The translations under genes and the position numbers were made by a program. Below, piece after piece: positions 33,820-42,219 of a stretch of 64,000 nt of DNA. Origin of the DNA: Streptomyces sp. NBC_00620. Its GTDB lineage: Bacteria > Actinomycetota > Actinomycetes > Streptomycetales > Streptomycetaceae. Within the stretch, counting starts at the first letter, position 1. Every line of letters starts with the position of its first letter. The stretch lies in NCBI RefSeq assembly GCF_026341825.1, contig NZ_JAPENY010000001.1, forward strand, positions 2,852,001 to 2,916,000, in the 5' to 3' direction. Under the pieces are notes generated by a model that saw nothing but the letters and a program-made list of their open reading frames with translations, did no database searches and had not been told where the DNA came from.

Positions 33820-34755
33820 CTACTTGGCCAGCCCGTGCTGCTTGGCGTACGCGTTCGCCACGTCCTCGGGGTCCTTCTTGTCCTTGTCGACCTGGCGGTT
33901 GAGTTCGGTGAGCTGGGCGGTGGTGAGGACGTTGCCGAGTTCGGCGAGGGCCTTGCGGACCGTGGAGTCGGCCTTGCGGTCGGCGATCAGGGGGACGATG
34001 TGCTGGCCGGGGATGAGGTTCTTGGGGTCGGTCAGCACCACCCAGTCGTTGGCCACGATGTCCGTGTCCGTGGTGAAGAGGTTCGCCACGTCCACGTCGC
34101 CCTTCTTCAGCGCGCCCTTGACCAGCGGACCGGAGGAGTCGAGGGACTTGAACTCCTTGAACTCCACCCCGTACACCTCCTTCAGGCCGACCGCGCCGAC
34201 CTCGCGCTTCTTCACCTCGGGCGCGGCACCGATGACGAGCTTGCCGTTCTGCTTCTTCAGGTCGGCGAGGGAGGTCAGGCCGTACTTCTTCGCGGTCTCC
34301 CGGGTGACCACGAAGGCGTCGGAGTCCTCGGCCATGCCGTACGGGAGGATCTGGAGGCCCGCGGGGAGCGCGATCGCGAGGGCGTTCTGCATCTCGCCCT
34401 CCTCCGTGGCGGTCGCCTTCGGGGCGAGGTAGTGCAGCAGCGCGCCCTGGTACTCGGGGAGCAGGTCGATGTCGCCGCCCTTGAGCGCGGGGATGAGGAT
34501 CTCGCGGGTGCCGAGGTTGGGGCGGACCTTCGTCGTGACGCCCGCCGCTTCCAGGACGGCCGCGTAGAGGTAGCCGAGCACCTGGTTCTCGGTGAAGTTG
34601 GCGGTGCCGATGGTGACGCCGTCCGCGCTGGAACCGCTGCCCGAGCCCGCGCTGCCCCCGCCGTCGAGCGAGGTGATGCCGCTGCTGCAGGCGGAGAGGA
34701 CGGGGACGGAGACGGCGGCTCCGGCGAGAGCGCCGAGGAGAGTACGACGGTTCAT
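33820..34755 (-). CDS. Glycine betaine/choline-type ABC transporter substrate-binding lipoprotein
   Basis: The protein has 311 residues, starting at ATG 34755. The signal peptide with lipobox LSAC anchors the mature protein to the outer membrane face. The OpuAC/OpuCC-like domain begins ADGVTIGTANFTENQVLGYLYAAVLEAAGVTTKVRPNLGTREILIPALKGGDIDLLPEYQGALL and continues with PYGMAEDSDAFVVTRETAKKYGLTSLADL. These are typical of proteins that bind quaternary ammonium compounds through an aromatic cage. The ligand could be glycine betaine, choline, carnitine or another trimethylammonium compound such as ergothioneine or hercynine. It is the last gene of an ATPase-permease-permease-binding protein operon (37100 to 33820). 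Confidence 0.92.
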   Translation of the reverse strand: MNRRTLLGALAGAAVSVPVLSACSSGITSLDGGGSAGSGSGSSADGVTIGTANFTENQVLGYLYAAVLEAAGVTTKVRPNLGTREILIPALKGGDIDLLPEYQGALLHYLAPKATATEEGEMQNALAIALPAGLQILPYGMAEDSDAFVVTRETAKKYGLTSLADLKKQNGKLVIGAAPEVKKREVGAVGLKEVYGVEFKEFKSLDSSGPLVKGALKKGDVDVANLFTTDTDIVANDWVVLTDPKNLIPGQHIVPLIADRKADSTVRKALAELGNVLTTAQLTELNRQVDKDKKDPEDVANAYAKQHGLAK

Positions 34756-34765
34756 GGCTGTGCTC

Positions 34766-35428
34766 CTAGGCGGGGCGGTGGCGGAAGAGGATGCGCTGGA
34801 GCGCGGAGAGGGCGAGGTCCAGGACCACGGCGACCGCGGCGACCAGGACGGCGCCGCCGAGTACCTGCACGAGGTCGCGCTGGGCGAGGCCGTCGAAGAC
34901 GAAGCGGCCCAGGCCTCCGAAGCTGACGTACGCGGCGACCGTGGCCGTCGACACCACCTGGATCAGCGCGAGGCGCAGGCCCGTCATGATCAGGGGGAGC
35001 GCGAGGGGCAGTTCCACCTGGAAGAGGACCTGGTGCCAGCGCATGCCCTGGCCGCGGGCCGCGTCCTTCACGTCCGGGTCGACGGCGGTCATGCCGGCGT
35101 ACGTGTTCGTGACGATCGACGGGACCGCGAGGGCGACGAGCGCGATGTACACCGGCCACATGGACAGGCCGCTGGCCAGGAAGACGAGCACGACCAGGCC
35201 GACGGTGGGCAGCGCGCGGCCGAAGGAGGACAGGTTGATCGCGAGGAAGGCGCCCTTGCCGGTGTGGCCGATGAGCAGGCCGACGGGGAGGGCGATCGCG
35301 GTGGCGACGAGCGTCGCGAGGAGTGAGTACTGGAGGTGCTCGGCGAGGCGGTGCGCGATGCCGTCGGTGCCGGACCACATCGTGCCGCTGGTCAGCCAGC
35401 TGCCGAGGTTCTTGAAGAGTTCGAACAT
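34766..35428 (-). CDS. Glycine betaine-type ABC transporter permease (second)
   Basis: The protein has 220 residues. The ATG at 35428 overlaps the stop of the preceding permease. It has six hydrophobic segments and the BPD permease EAA loop [43 protein letters not shown]. The ProW/OpuCB-like start [48 protein letters not shown] is typical. It forms a membrane channel with the adjacent permease. It lies 10 bp upstream of the binding protein gene. Confidence 0.92.
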   Translation of the reverse strand: MFELFKNLGSWLTSGTMWSGTDGIAHRLAEHLQYSLLATLVATAIALPVGLLIGHTGKGAFLAINLSSFGRALPTVGLVVLVFLASGLSMWPVYIALVALAVPSIVTNTYAGMTAVDPDVKDAARGQGMRWHQVLFQVELPLALPLIMTGLRLALIQVVSTATVAAYVSFGGLGRFVFDGLAQRDLVQVLGGAVLVAAVAVVLDLALSALQRILFRHRPA

Positions 35429-36069
35429 CAGGCTCGCCGCCTCGTCCACGGGGTGAGTACGTACTGCACGGCCACCAGGAGCGCGTCCGCCACCAGCGCC
35501 AGGAGGAGCGTCAGGACCACTCCGACGATCACCGGGGTGGGGAAGTTGCGCTGGAAGCCGTCGGTGAAGAGCTGGCCGAGTCCGCCGTCGCCGATGTACG
35601 TCGCCACCGAGACCAGCGAGATCGACATGACCGTCGCGATCCGGACGCCCGCCATGATCACCGGGAGGGCGAGGGGGAGTTCGACGGTGAGGAGGGTGCG
35701 CAGGGGGCGGGTGCCCATCGCCTTCGCGGCCTCCTTGGTCTTCGCGGGGACCGAGTCGAGGCCCTCGACCGTGTTCCGGAGCAGGACGACCAGCGTGTAG
35801 ATCGTCAGGCCGATGACGGTGGTGGTGCGGGTGAGGCCGGACACCGGGAGCAGGAGTACGAAGATCGCGATCGACGGGATCGTGAACAGGACGTTCGAGA
35901 GGCCGAGGAGGAGACCGCGCAGGGGGCGGATCCGGTGCGCGACCACGGCCAGCGGGAGGGAGATCAGCAGCCCGAAGAAGACCGCGGACAGGGCCGCTTG
36001 GAGGTGGGAGACGGTGAGGGTGGTGAGGTCGTCGGTGTGGTCGCCTATCCACGACCAGTCGATGGTCAT
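35428..36069 (-). CDS. Glycine betaine-type ABC transporter permease (first)
   Basis: The protein has 213 residues, starting at the ATG at 36069, which overlaps the ATPase stop. It is an OpuCB/OpuCD-like permease with [54 protein letters not shown] and the EAA loop [44 protein letters not shown]. It pairs with the following permease to make a heterodimeric channel. Tight overlaps on both sides indicate translational coupling and fixed stoichiometry. Confidence 0.92.
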   Translation of the reverse strand: MTIDWSWIGDHTDDLTTLTVSHLQAALSAVFFGLLISLPLAVVAHRIRPLRGLLLGLSNVLFTIPSIAIFVLLLPVSGLTRTTTVIGLTIYTLVVLLRNTVEGLDSVPAKTKEAAKAMGTRPLRTLLTVELPLALPVIMAGVRIATVMSISLVSVATYIGDGGLGQLFTDGFQRNFPTPVIVGVVLTLLLALVADALLVAVQYVLTPWTRRRA

Positions 36070-37100
36070 ATGGCCACTCGCGCTTCGGTGTGCGCGTTGC
36101 CCGCGTGCTGGTGGATGTCGTCGCGGGAGGTGACGCCGGTGAGGACGCCGGTGGCGTCGACACGTGCCACCAGGCCGGTCGGCGACGCGATCGACTCGTT
36201 GAGCGCGGCGAGGAGGGTGTCGGTGTCCTTGAGGGGCCGTACGGGGAGTTCGGCTTCCTTGGACCGCCAGTGCTGGGGCCTGCGGGCGCCGTCGAGGACG
36301 AGTTCCCAGGTGCCGCCTTCGGGGGCGGGGGCCTGGGGGAGGCCCGCCAGGGTCTTCAGGGAGAGGAGCTTGAGGCCTCGCTCGGCGCCCAGGAAGTCGG
36401 CGACGAAGTCGTCCGCGGGGCGGGCGAGGAGCTCGGCGGGCTCGGCGCACTGGACGAGATGGCCGCCCGTGCGGAAGATCGCGATCTGGTCGCCGAGGCG
36501 TACCGCCTCATCCACGTCGTGCGTGACGAAGACGATGGTCTTGCTCAACTCCTTCTGGAGCCGCAGCAGTTCGTCCTGGAGCTGGGTGCGGACGACCGGG
36601 TCGACCGCGCCGAAGGGCTCGTCCATGAGGAGGACCGGCGGGTCGGCGGCGAGGGCGCGGGCCACGCCGACGCGCTGCTGCTGGCCGCCGGAGAGCTGGT
36701 GCGGGAACCGCTTGCCGGCGTCGGCGGCGAGGCCGACGGTCTCGAGCAGCTCGGCCGCCCTCGCCCGGGCCTTCCTGCGGCCCCAGCCGAGGAGCAGCGG
36801 CACGGTCGCGATGTTGTCGAGCACCGTGCGGTGCGGGAACAGCCCCGACTGCTGGATGACGTAGCCGATGGAGCGGCGCAGCTCGGCGGCGTCCTGCTCC
36901 AGGACGTCCTTGCCGCCGACCCGGATGGTCCCGGAGGTCGGGTCGACCATTCGGTTGATCATCCGGAGGGTGGTCGTCTTACCGCAACCGGAAGATCCGA
37001 CGAGTACGGTCACGCCGCCCTCCGGCATCTGCAGGGAGAGGTCGTGGACTGCTGTGGTGCCGTTGGGGAAACGCTTGTGGACCGTGTCGAACTGGATCAT
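36066..37100 (-). CDS. Glycine betaine-type ABC transporter ATPase with CBS domain
   Basis: The protein has 344 residues. The ATG at 37100 has AAGGGA 7 nt upstream. It has Walker [11 protein letters not shown]-loop [19 protein letters not shown], signature [15 protein letters not shown], Walker [14 protein letters not shown] and H-loop FVTHD. The [34 protein letters not shown] block marks the OpuCA/ProV branch. The C-terminal part (about 275-335) is a CBS-like module with [44 protein letters not shown]. In OpuA the CBS pair senses ionic strength, but here only one repeat is obvious, so osmotic gating is uncertain. It is the first gene of the operon, divergent from the lyase-like gene with 142 bp between starts. 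Confidence 0.93.
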   Translation of the reverse strand: MIQFDTVHKRFPNGTTAVHDLSLQMPEGGVTVLVGSSGCGKTTTLRMINRMVDPTSGTIRVGGKDVLEQDAAELRRSIGYVIQQSGLFPHRTVLDNIATVPLLLGWGRRKARARAAELLETVGLAADAGKRFPHQLSGGQQQRVGVARALAADPPVLLMDEPFGAVDPVVRTQLQDELLRLQKELSKTIVFVTHDVDEAVRLGDQIAIFRTGGHLVQCAEPAELLARPADDFVADFLGAERGLKLLSLKTLAGLPQAPAPEGGTWELVLDGARRPQHWRSKEAELPVRPLKDTDTLLAALNESIASPTGLVARVDATGVLTGVTSRDDIHQHAGNAHTEARVAI

Positions 37101-37242
37101 GAGGTGTCCCTTGCCCGGTCTGCATATCGTCATGCAGAGTTCTCTGTACCTGAATAGGTTGTCAACGGTCCGGTGTTAATCGCTGGTTACTTATGACCGC
37201 CAGGCAAGATCCAATGTCCGGATTGAGGGGAGTTAGCGCTCT
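37101..37242. promoter_or_regulatory. Divergent control region between transporter and lyase-like genes
   Basis: The region contains TTGTCA near 37159 and an AT-rich stretch around GTTAATCGCTGGTTACTTATG (37174-37194), the lowest-GC piece locally. Both divergent promoters probably lie here. RpiR-family operators are not obvious to me. Confidence 0.4.
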
Positions 37243-38796
37243 ATGTCGTCTCGGAATGTGGACGTGCCGAGTGGGGTGACGGCCGGCCTCGTGGTGCTGG
37301 ACGGCTGCAGCACCGGCGTCGCGGACGTCGTCCGGCTCGCCGACGGGGCCGCGCGGCCGGTTCCCGGCACCGAAGCGATGAAGCGCGTCGAGGAATCCTG
37401 GGACGCGGCCCGGCAGATCGCCGCGAGCGGCCGCGTGTACGGCCGCTCCACCGGAGTGGGCGCCAACCGGAACGAGGACGTGCCGACGGCGTCCGCCGCG
37501 GGACACGGTCTGCGGCTCCTGCGCAGCCACGCCGGGGCCATCGGCGAGGAACTGCCGGCCCGGCAGGTCCGCGCGATGCTCGCCGTACGCGCCAACCAGC
37601 TCCTCGCGGGCGGAGCCGGGCTCCGGCCCACCGTCGTCACGGCGCTCTGCGAGGCGCTGGAGACCGGGGCGTACCCGGTGGTGAACGAGTTCGGGTCCGT
37701 GGGCACGGGGGATATCGCGGCGCTGGCACAGGTGGGGCTGGCGTTGGCGGGGGAGCATCCTTGGCGGTCCGCCGAGGCGGGCGCCGGGCAGTTCCCTGAA
37801 GGGCGGTCCCCCGAGGGGCTGGGCCCCGAGCCTCAGCCGCTCGACAACAACGATGCCCTCGCGCTCATCAGCAGCAACGCGCTCACCCTCGGGCAGGCCG
37901 CGTTGGCCCTCGACGAGTTGCGTGGGCTCATCGGGGCCACGCAGGTCGTCGCCGCGTTGTCGCTGCTCGCCGTCGACGGGTCGCACGAGGCGTACGCGGA
38001 GCCCGTGCACGCCGCCCGCCCGCACCGCGGATCGGTCGAAGTGGCCCGGCGGATGCGGGAGTTGATCGGTGCGGCGGACCGGCCGGTGCCGCCGCTCGGG
38101 CGGATCCAGGACCCGTACGGCTTCCGGTGCGTCCCGCAGATCCACGGGCCCGCGCAGGACGCGGCGGACGCACTGGAGGACGTCCTCACCGTCGAGATCA
38201 ACGCCGCCGCCGAGAACCCCCTGATCTGCCCCGAGGACATGGCCGCCTACCACCACGGCGGCTTCTACCAGGCCCAACTCGCCCTCGCCCTGGACCACTT
38301 CAGGCTGGCCGTCACCCAGGTGGCCCGACTGTCGACCTCCCGGCTCTCCACCCTCAACGAGCCCGCCTACACCCGCCTGCGCCCCTTCCTCGCCGACAGC
38401 GAGCCCGCGTCCTCCGGCGTGATGATCCTGGAGTACGCCGCCGCGGCCGCCCTCGGTGACCTGCGGGCCTTCTCGGCGCCCGCCTCGCTCGGCCACGCTG
38501 TACTCTCCCGGGGCGTCGAGGAGCAGGCGAGCTTCGCCTCGCTCGCCGCACGTCAGACCTTGCGGGCGTGCGGTGCGTACCGTCTTGTCGTCGGCTGCGA
38601 ACTGGTCGCCGCCGTACGGGCGTTGCGCCAGCGCGGTCTGCGGCCCGACCCGGAGCTGCCGGCCGGGCGGGCGCTGGAGCTGGCCGAGTCGGTGCTCGAC
38701 CCGGAACAGGCCGACCGGCCGCTCACCGACGACGTGGGCACGGCGGCCGCACTGCTCGACCGGTTCACGGACATCTGGAGGGGGAGCGCGTCATGA
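37243..38796 (+). CDS. Aromatic amino acid ammonia-lyase homologue lacking the MIO triad
   Basis: The protein has 517 residues. ATG 37243 follows GAGGGGAG. It aligns over its whole length with the HAL/PAL fold: the Tyr loop VYGRSTGVGANR (Tyr66), NALTLGQAALAL, QDPYGFRCVPQIHGP, INAAAENPLI, and SRGVEEQASFASLAARQ. The MIO-forming segment, normally GSVGASGDLAPL, reads GSVGTGDIAAL (residues 151-161, bases 37693-37725). The Ala-Ser-Gly triad is replaced by Thr-Gly with one residue missing, so the electrophilic cofactor cannot form in the usual way. It is therefore unlikely to be a classical histidase. It may use a MIO-independent 1,2-elimination, as ergothionase does, or act on another substrate. 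It has only one Lys (K47). It is translationally coupled to an RpiR regulator and divergent from a betaine-type importer. Confidence 0.85.
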   Translation: MSSRNVDVPSGVTAGLVVLDGCSTGVADVVRLADGAARPVPGTEAMKRVEESWDAARQIAASGRVYGRSTGVGANRNEDVPTASAAGHGLRLLRSHAGAIGEELPARQVRAMLAVRANQLLAGGAGLRPTVVTALCEALETGAYPVVNEFGSVGTGDIAALAQVGLALAGEHPWRSAEAGAGQFPEGRSPEGLGPEPQPLDNNDALALISSNALTLGQAALALDELRGLIGATQVVAALSLLAVDGSHEAYAEPVHAARPHRGSVEVARRMRELIGAADRPVPPLGRIQDPYGFRCVPQIHGPAQDAADALEDVLTVEINAAAENPLICPEDMAAYHHGGFYQAQLALALDHFRLAVTQVARLSTSRLSTLNEPAYTRLRPFLADSEPASSGVMILEYAAAAALGDLRAFSAPASLGHAVLSRGVEEQASFASLAARQTLRACGAYRLVVGCELVAAVRALRQRGLRPDPELPAGRALELAESVLDPEQADRPLTDDVGTAAALLDRFTDIWRGSAS

Positions 38797-39689
38797 ACGG
38801 CGTGGACGCAAGTGCGGACGGGACCAAGGGTGTTGACGGGAGCAGCGGTATGACGACGGACAGTCCCGCCGCACGGCTTCAGGCGCTCTTCGAGGGGCAC
38901 CGGCTGACGCCGACCCAGCGGCGCATCGCGCACAGCATGGTGCGGCGCGCCGCCGACGTGCCGTTCCTGTCGAGCGTCGAGCTCGCCGAACTGGCCGGGG
39001 TCAGCCAGCCCTCCGTCACCCGCTTCGCGGTCGCGCTCGGCTTCGACGGCTACCCGGCGCTGCGAAAGCACCTGCGCGAGGTCGCGCCCACCGAGCAGAC
39101 CGCGGCCTCCGCCTCGTACAACGAGTACCAGCAGGCCGTCGAGGCCGAGATCGAGAACCTGAAGCACCTGGCGGAGGTACTGGCGGACCCGCGTCCGGTG
39201 GCGCGCGCCGGGCGTCTCCTCGCTTCGAGCAGGCCCCTCCCCGTACTCGGTCTGCGGGCCGCCGCCTCCCAGGCGTACGGCTTCGCGTACTTCGCCGCCA
39301 AGGTCCACCCCGACGTACGGCTGCTGCACGAGGGCGGCACGATGCTCCACGACCGCATCGACGCGGCCGTACGCGCCGGGGCCACGGCCCTGCTGTGCTT
39401 CGCGCTGCCCCGGCACCCGCGTGAGGTCGTCGACTCGCTGGCGTACGCGAAGGAGGCGGGACTGACGGTGGTCACCGTCGCGGACTCGGCGTTCGCGCCG
39501 GTGGCGAAGGTGTCGGACCTGCTGCTCCCGGCCGCCGTCGGCACCGGCCTCGCCTTCGACACGGCCTGCGCGCCGATGCTGCTGGGCCGCGTCCTCCTGG
39601 AAGCGATGTGCGACGACCTGCCGGACGCGCAGGCGCGCCTCGAGGAGTTCGACGTGCGGGCCACGGCCCGGGGACTGTTCGTGGAGTAG
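38793..39689 (+). CDS. RpiR/MurR-family transcriptional regulator
   Basis: The protein has 298 residues. ATG 38793 overlaps the lyase stop (ATGA) with GGGGGAG upstream. The N-terminal HTH-6 domain reads LTPTQRRIAHSMVRRAADVPFLSSVELAELAGVSQPSVTRFAVALGFDGYPALRKHLRE. The C-terminal SIS domain (about 128-285; RPLPVLGLRAAASQAYGFAYFAAKVHPDVRLLHEG..., TALLCFALPRHPREVVDSLAYAKEAGLTVVTVAD) normally binds a phosphosugar. Coupling to a lyase and a nearby importer suggests that it controls this local set. The effector may differ from a sugar phosphate. Confidence 0.92.
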   Translation: MNGVDASADGTKGVDGSSGMTTDSPAARLQALFEGHRLTPTQRRIAHSMVRRAADVPFLSSVELAELAGVSQPSVTRFAVALGFDGYPALRKHLREVAPTEQTAASASYNEYQQAVEAEIENLKHLAEVLADPRPVARAGRLLASSRPLPVLGLRAAASQAYGFAYFAAKVHPDVRLLHEGGTMLHDRIDAAVRAGATALLCFALPRHPREVVDSLAYAKEAGLTVVTVADSAFAPVAKVSDLLLPAAVGTGLAFDTACAPMLLGRVLLEAMCDDLPDAQARLEEFDVRATARGLFVE

Positions 39690-39808
39690 GCCCGGACCTG
39701 CCGTGCGGTAGTCACGGTTTGGTTGAGCGGCCGTGCTTCTCAGGTTCGTCTCACCTTCGCTCGCTAGCGTGCCCGCCCGGAGAGCTGGGACACACGAGGA
39801 GGCGGAAC

Positions 39809-40378
39809 GTGGTGCGCGGAGGGCAGGGACTGGCCCGGGTGGCTGTCGTCGTCAGGGCCGGTGCCGCACCGCTGTGGTGGTGCGGGGTGTTCGCGGCGGG
39901 TATCGGCTTGCTGCTGCCGGGGCTGACCGGGCGCCGGATCGGGGTCATGGCCGGAGCTGTGCTGTTCATCGTCACGGCCGTCGTCGTGGCGTACACACGC
40001 AGGAAGCGGTACGTCGCACTGGCCCGCTCCGCCGCGCGCGCCGGCAAGCACGACGTGCTCCAGGACCGTGCGGTGACCGTACGGAACTGGCGCCGGGGCC
40101 ATCGCTGGTGGCTGCTGCTCGCCTTCGCGGGCGCGCTGGGCAGCTCGTTCGCGGTGCCCGCGGCGGGCGGCATGCTGATCGCGGGTGCGGGCGCCGGCCT
40201 GTGGGTGAAGGCCGGCTGGCTCGGGCGCCGTGAACGCGCCGGGCAGGAGCTGATCTGGGTGCGCGTCGACTGGCTCGGCAGGGGCGCGGGCGCCCCCGCC
40301 GGCAAGCCGGTCAAGGCCTGCCGGGCCACCGGAGTGGCGGCGGGCGACGCCGCGCCCGGCGGAGCGCGGCGCCACTGA
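39809..40378 (+). CDS. Membrane protein of unknown function
   Basis: The protein has 189 residues. GTG 39809 has GAGGAGG 6 nt upstream. It has four likely membrane helices in two pairs: about 18-40 (PLWWCGVFAAGIGLLLPGL), 45-62 (GVMAGAVLFIVTAVVVAYT), then 100-118 (WWLLLAFAGALGSSFAVP) and 120-135 (GGMLIAGAGAGLWVKAGWL), separated by basic cytoplasmic loops (RRKRYVALARSAARAGKHDVLQDRAVTVRNWRRG). The C-terminus is Gly/Ala-rich. I recognise no family. It follows the RpiR gene by about 120 bp but with its own apparent promoter region. Confidence 0.7.
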   Translation: MVRGGQGLARVAVVVRAGAAPLWWCGVFAAGIGLLLPGLTGRRIGVMAGAVLFIVTAVVVAYTRRKRYVALARSAARAGKHDVLQDRAVTVRNWRRGHRWWLLLAFAGALGSSFAVPAAGGMLIAGAGAGLWVKAGWLGRRERAGQELIWVRVDWLGRGAGAPAGKPVKACRATGVAAGDAAPGGARRH

Positions 40379-40385
40379 CGGCCCT

Positions 40386-40414
40386 GGCTGCGGCAGCTGT
40401 CAGCTGTAGCAGCC
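40386..40414. terminator. Hairpin between convergent genes
   Basis: GGCTGC..CAGCTG/CAGCTG..GCAGCC forms an imperfect stem without a T-tract. Confidence 0.4.
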
Positions 40415-40432
40415 GTCGGCCGTCGGCTCGGT

Positions 40433-40807
40433 TTACACCTCCAGGTCCGCTTCGATCTTGCGCAGCTGGTGGCGGGCCATCGCCAGGTTGGACCGTTTGA
40501 CGTCGAGCACCAGGTACAGGAAGAGGCCGTTGCCGCCGCGCCCCTTCATCAACCGGATCAGGTGGTACTGGTCGGACAGCGTGATCAGGATGTCCTCGAT
40601 CTCGCCCTTCAGCCCGAGGTGCTCCATGGTGCGCAGCTTGGCGCGTACGACGTCGGTGTTGCCGGCCGCCGCGACGTTGAGGTCGAAGCTCTTGCTGCCG
40701 CCGATGGTGCCCAGCGCCATTCCGCTGGTGTAGTCGACGAGGGCGGCTCCGGTCGCGCCCTCGATGGAGGCGAGCGCCTCTTTCAGCGCGGTTTCGGTAT
40801 TTGCCAT
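40433..40807 (-). CDS. Roadblock/LC7-like protein (third of the operon)
   Basis: The protein has 124 residues, starting at ATG 40807. It has the compact alpha/beta roadblock pattern: N-terminal helix ETALKEALASIEGATGAALVDYTSGMALGTIG, middle strand-helix FDLNVAAAGNTDVVRAKLRTMEHLG, strand IEDILITLSDQYHLIRLMKG, and final strand-helix GLFLYLVLDVKRSNLAMARHQLRKIEADL. Roadblock proteins regulate small Ras-like GTPases (MglB type) or act in Streptomyces conservons. No GTPase is encoded in this operon. The four genes 42614-40433 form a unit of roadblock-like, DUF4388-like, roadblock-like and this protein. Confidence 0.78.
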   Translation of the reverse strand: MANTETALKEALASIEGATGAALVDYTSGMALGTIGGSKSFDLNVAAAGNTDVVRAKLRTMEHLGLKGEIEDILITLSDQYHLIRLMKGRGGNGLFLYLVLDVKRSNLAMARHQLRKIEADLEV

Positions 40808-40823
40808 GGTGTCTTGGTTCCTT

Positions 40824-41345
40824 TCAACTTTCCGATGTGGTGGGGGTGTTGGGGGTTCGGGTCGTGGCGGTGGCCGTGCGTTGACTCGCCGTGCCGCGCG
40901 CCGTCCGGTTGCGCGAGGGGGCGGCGGCGGTCTTCGCCGGAGCCCTCGCCGAGGTGACCGGTTCGCCGCGCGCCGTCGCGGCGTCCACGAGCTCCCCGAT
41001 CCGGGTGCCGGAGCGGCGCCCCTCCAGGTGCAGCCGCCCGACGTTCACCCGGTCCTGGGCGAGCAGGGTCAGCACGGCGGAGGTGCCTGCCGCGTACGTC
41101 GCCACATAGCCGTGGACGCCGCGCACGAGCAGCTCGCGGAAGTCGCCCTGCCCGGTGGCGTCCGCCATGCGTACGGCGACGCCCAGCGCGGCCGCGGTGA
41201 GCGCGGCCAGGCCGTCAGGCTCCACGCCGGGGGTGTCGTGGGCGAGGACGAGACCGTCGGCGCTGGCCGCCAGCGCCCCGGTCAGCTGGGGTACTCGGGC
41301 CCTCAACCGGTGGAGTTCGTCGAGGACTTCGGGCTCCGCCGCCAT
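40824..41345 (-). CDS. Roadblock/LC7-like protein with basic tail (second roadblock)
   Basis: The protein has 173 residues. The ATG at 41345 has GAGAGGAG 7 nt upstream; a GTG at 41387 would add 14 residues (VIRALRQRAERRLL). The roadblock domain has EVLDELHRLRARVPQLTGALAASADGLVLAHDTPGVEPDGLAALTAAALGVAVRMADATGQGDFRELLVRGVHGYVATYAAGTSAVLTLLAQDRVNVGRLHLEGRRSGTRIGELVD (given here as landmarks at residues 5-120). This form is very close to the conservon CvnB-type roadblock protein. The tail (about 125-173) is Thr/Ala/Arg-rich and low complexity. It is probably a scaffold in a signalling complex. Confidence 0.78.
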   Translation of the reverse strand: MAAEPEVLDELHRLRARVPQLTGALAASADGLVLAHDTPGVEPDGLAALTAAALGVAVRMADATGQGDFRELLVRGVHGYVATYAAGTSAVLTLLAQDRVNVGRLHLEGRRSGTRIGELVDAATARGEPVTSARAPAKTAAAPSRNRTARGTASQRTATATTRTPNTPTTSES

Positions 41346-41409
41346 CAGCAGTCTCCTCTCGGCACGCTGTCGTAGCGCGCGGATCACTAGGCCTCCCGCT
41401 CGTCGGTGC

Positions 41410-42219
41410 TCACAGGGCCTCCAATGCGTCTCTGAGTCGCCGCAGCAGAGCCACGTCGGGATCGGCCGAGGGCTGCGTGAGCACACTGGGCACGGGAGGC
41501 TGCTGCGCCGGGGCCGCCGCCGTCACGAGCCCGGCGGCGGCCAGCCGCCGCAGGTCGACCAGGGTGTGGAACGCGGGCCGCCCCAGGGCGAGCGAGACGT
41601 CCGCCGCGGTGCGCACGCCGTCCACCCGGACGAGTACGGCTTCCTGGCGCAGCGGCACCGACGGCCCGGCGGCGAGGTGGGCGCGCACCAGCGGTGCGGT
41701 GTCCGTCGCCGGGTCGGGCCAGATGTGGTGCAGCAGCTCACGGCGGCGCACGGTCTCGCGCTCCAGCGCGGCCACCGGCACCGGTCGGACGATGCCGAGC
41801 CAGTGCGCGGCCCCGTAGCGGAAGCGGGTCGGGGTGCTGCTCGCCCCGAGCACGAAGTACGCCGCGTCGTACAGCGAACCGAGATGGCACAGTTCCAGCG
41901 CCCCTTCAGCGATCCGGCCGGTGTCGACCAGGAAACGTCCGACCCGGTGGCGTGCGCCGGCTGCCGCGACGGCCTCCCGCCAGACCTCGGCGTCCAGCAC
42001 CCCACGGGCGGCGAACAGCACGTCGAGCCCTGGCGTGGCGGGGCTCTCGGCGTGCACCACGTCGCCGTCGGCGAGGTAGAGCGTGCCGCGTTCGCGTATG
42101 AGGACGCCGGTGGCCCGCTCGGCGGCGAGCCGGCTCAGCATCGGCGAGACGCCGCCGGTGTCGGCCGCCCTGTCCCGCAGGGGGAGTCGGGGCGGAGGTG
42201 GTGTCCTGACCGTCGTCAC
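41410..42219 (-). CDS. DUF4388-like (PATAN-type) protein
   Basis: The protein has 269 residues. The GTG at 42219 overlaps the upstream stop (GTGA). The N-terminal part matches DUF4388 (MLSRLAAERATGVLIRERGTLYLADGDVVHAESPATPGLDVLFAARGVL, then WREAVAAAGARHRVGRFLVDTGRIAEGALELCHLGSLYDAAYFVL). This module occurs in response-regulator and MglA/MglB-linked scaffold proteins. The middle holds HWLGIVRPVPVAALERETVRRRELLHHIWPDP, and the C-terminus (VRTAADVSLALGRPAFHTLVDLRRLAAAGLV) looks like a winged-helix, DprA/SelB-like. The likely role is protein-protein scaffolding in the roadblock operon. Confidence 0.72.
   Translation of the reverse strand: MTTVRTPPPPRLPLRDRAADTGGVSPMLSRLAAERATGVLIRERGTLYLADGDVVHAESPATPGLDVLFAARGVLDAEVWREAVAAAGARHRVGRFLVDTGRIAEGALELCHLGSLYDAAYFVLGASSTPTRFRYGAAHWLGIVRPVPVAALERETVRRRELLHHIWPDPATDTAPLVRAHLAAGPSVPLRQEAVLVRVDGVRTAADVSLALGRPAFHTLVDLRRLAAAGLVTAAAPAQQPPVPSVLTQPSADPDVALLRRLRDALEAL

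Noticed and set aside
37162..38496. Long minus-strand frame opposite the lyase-like gene
   Set aside because: Shadow of the real plus-strand gene; composition only.
37243..38796. Calling this gene hutH (histidase)
   Set aside because: The Ala-Ser-Gly triad for the MIO cofactor is absent and the gene is not in the hut operon, so a histidase name would mislead.
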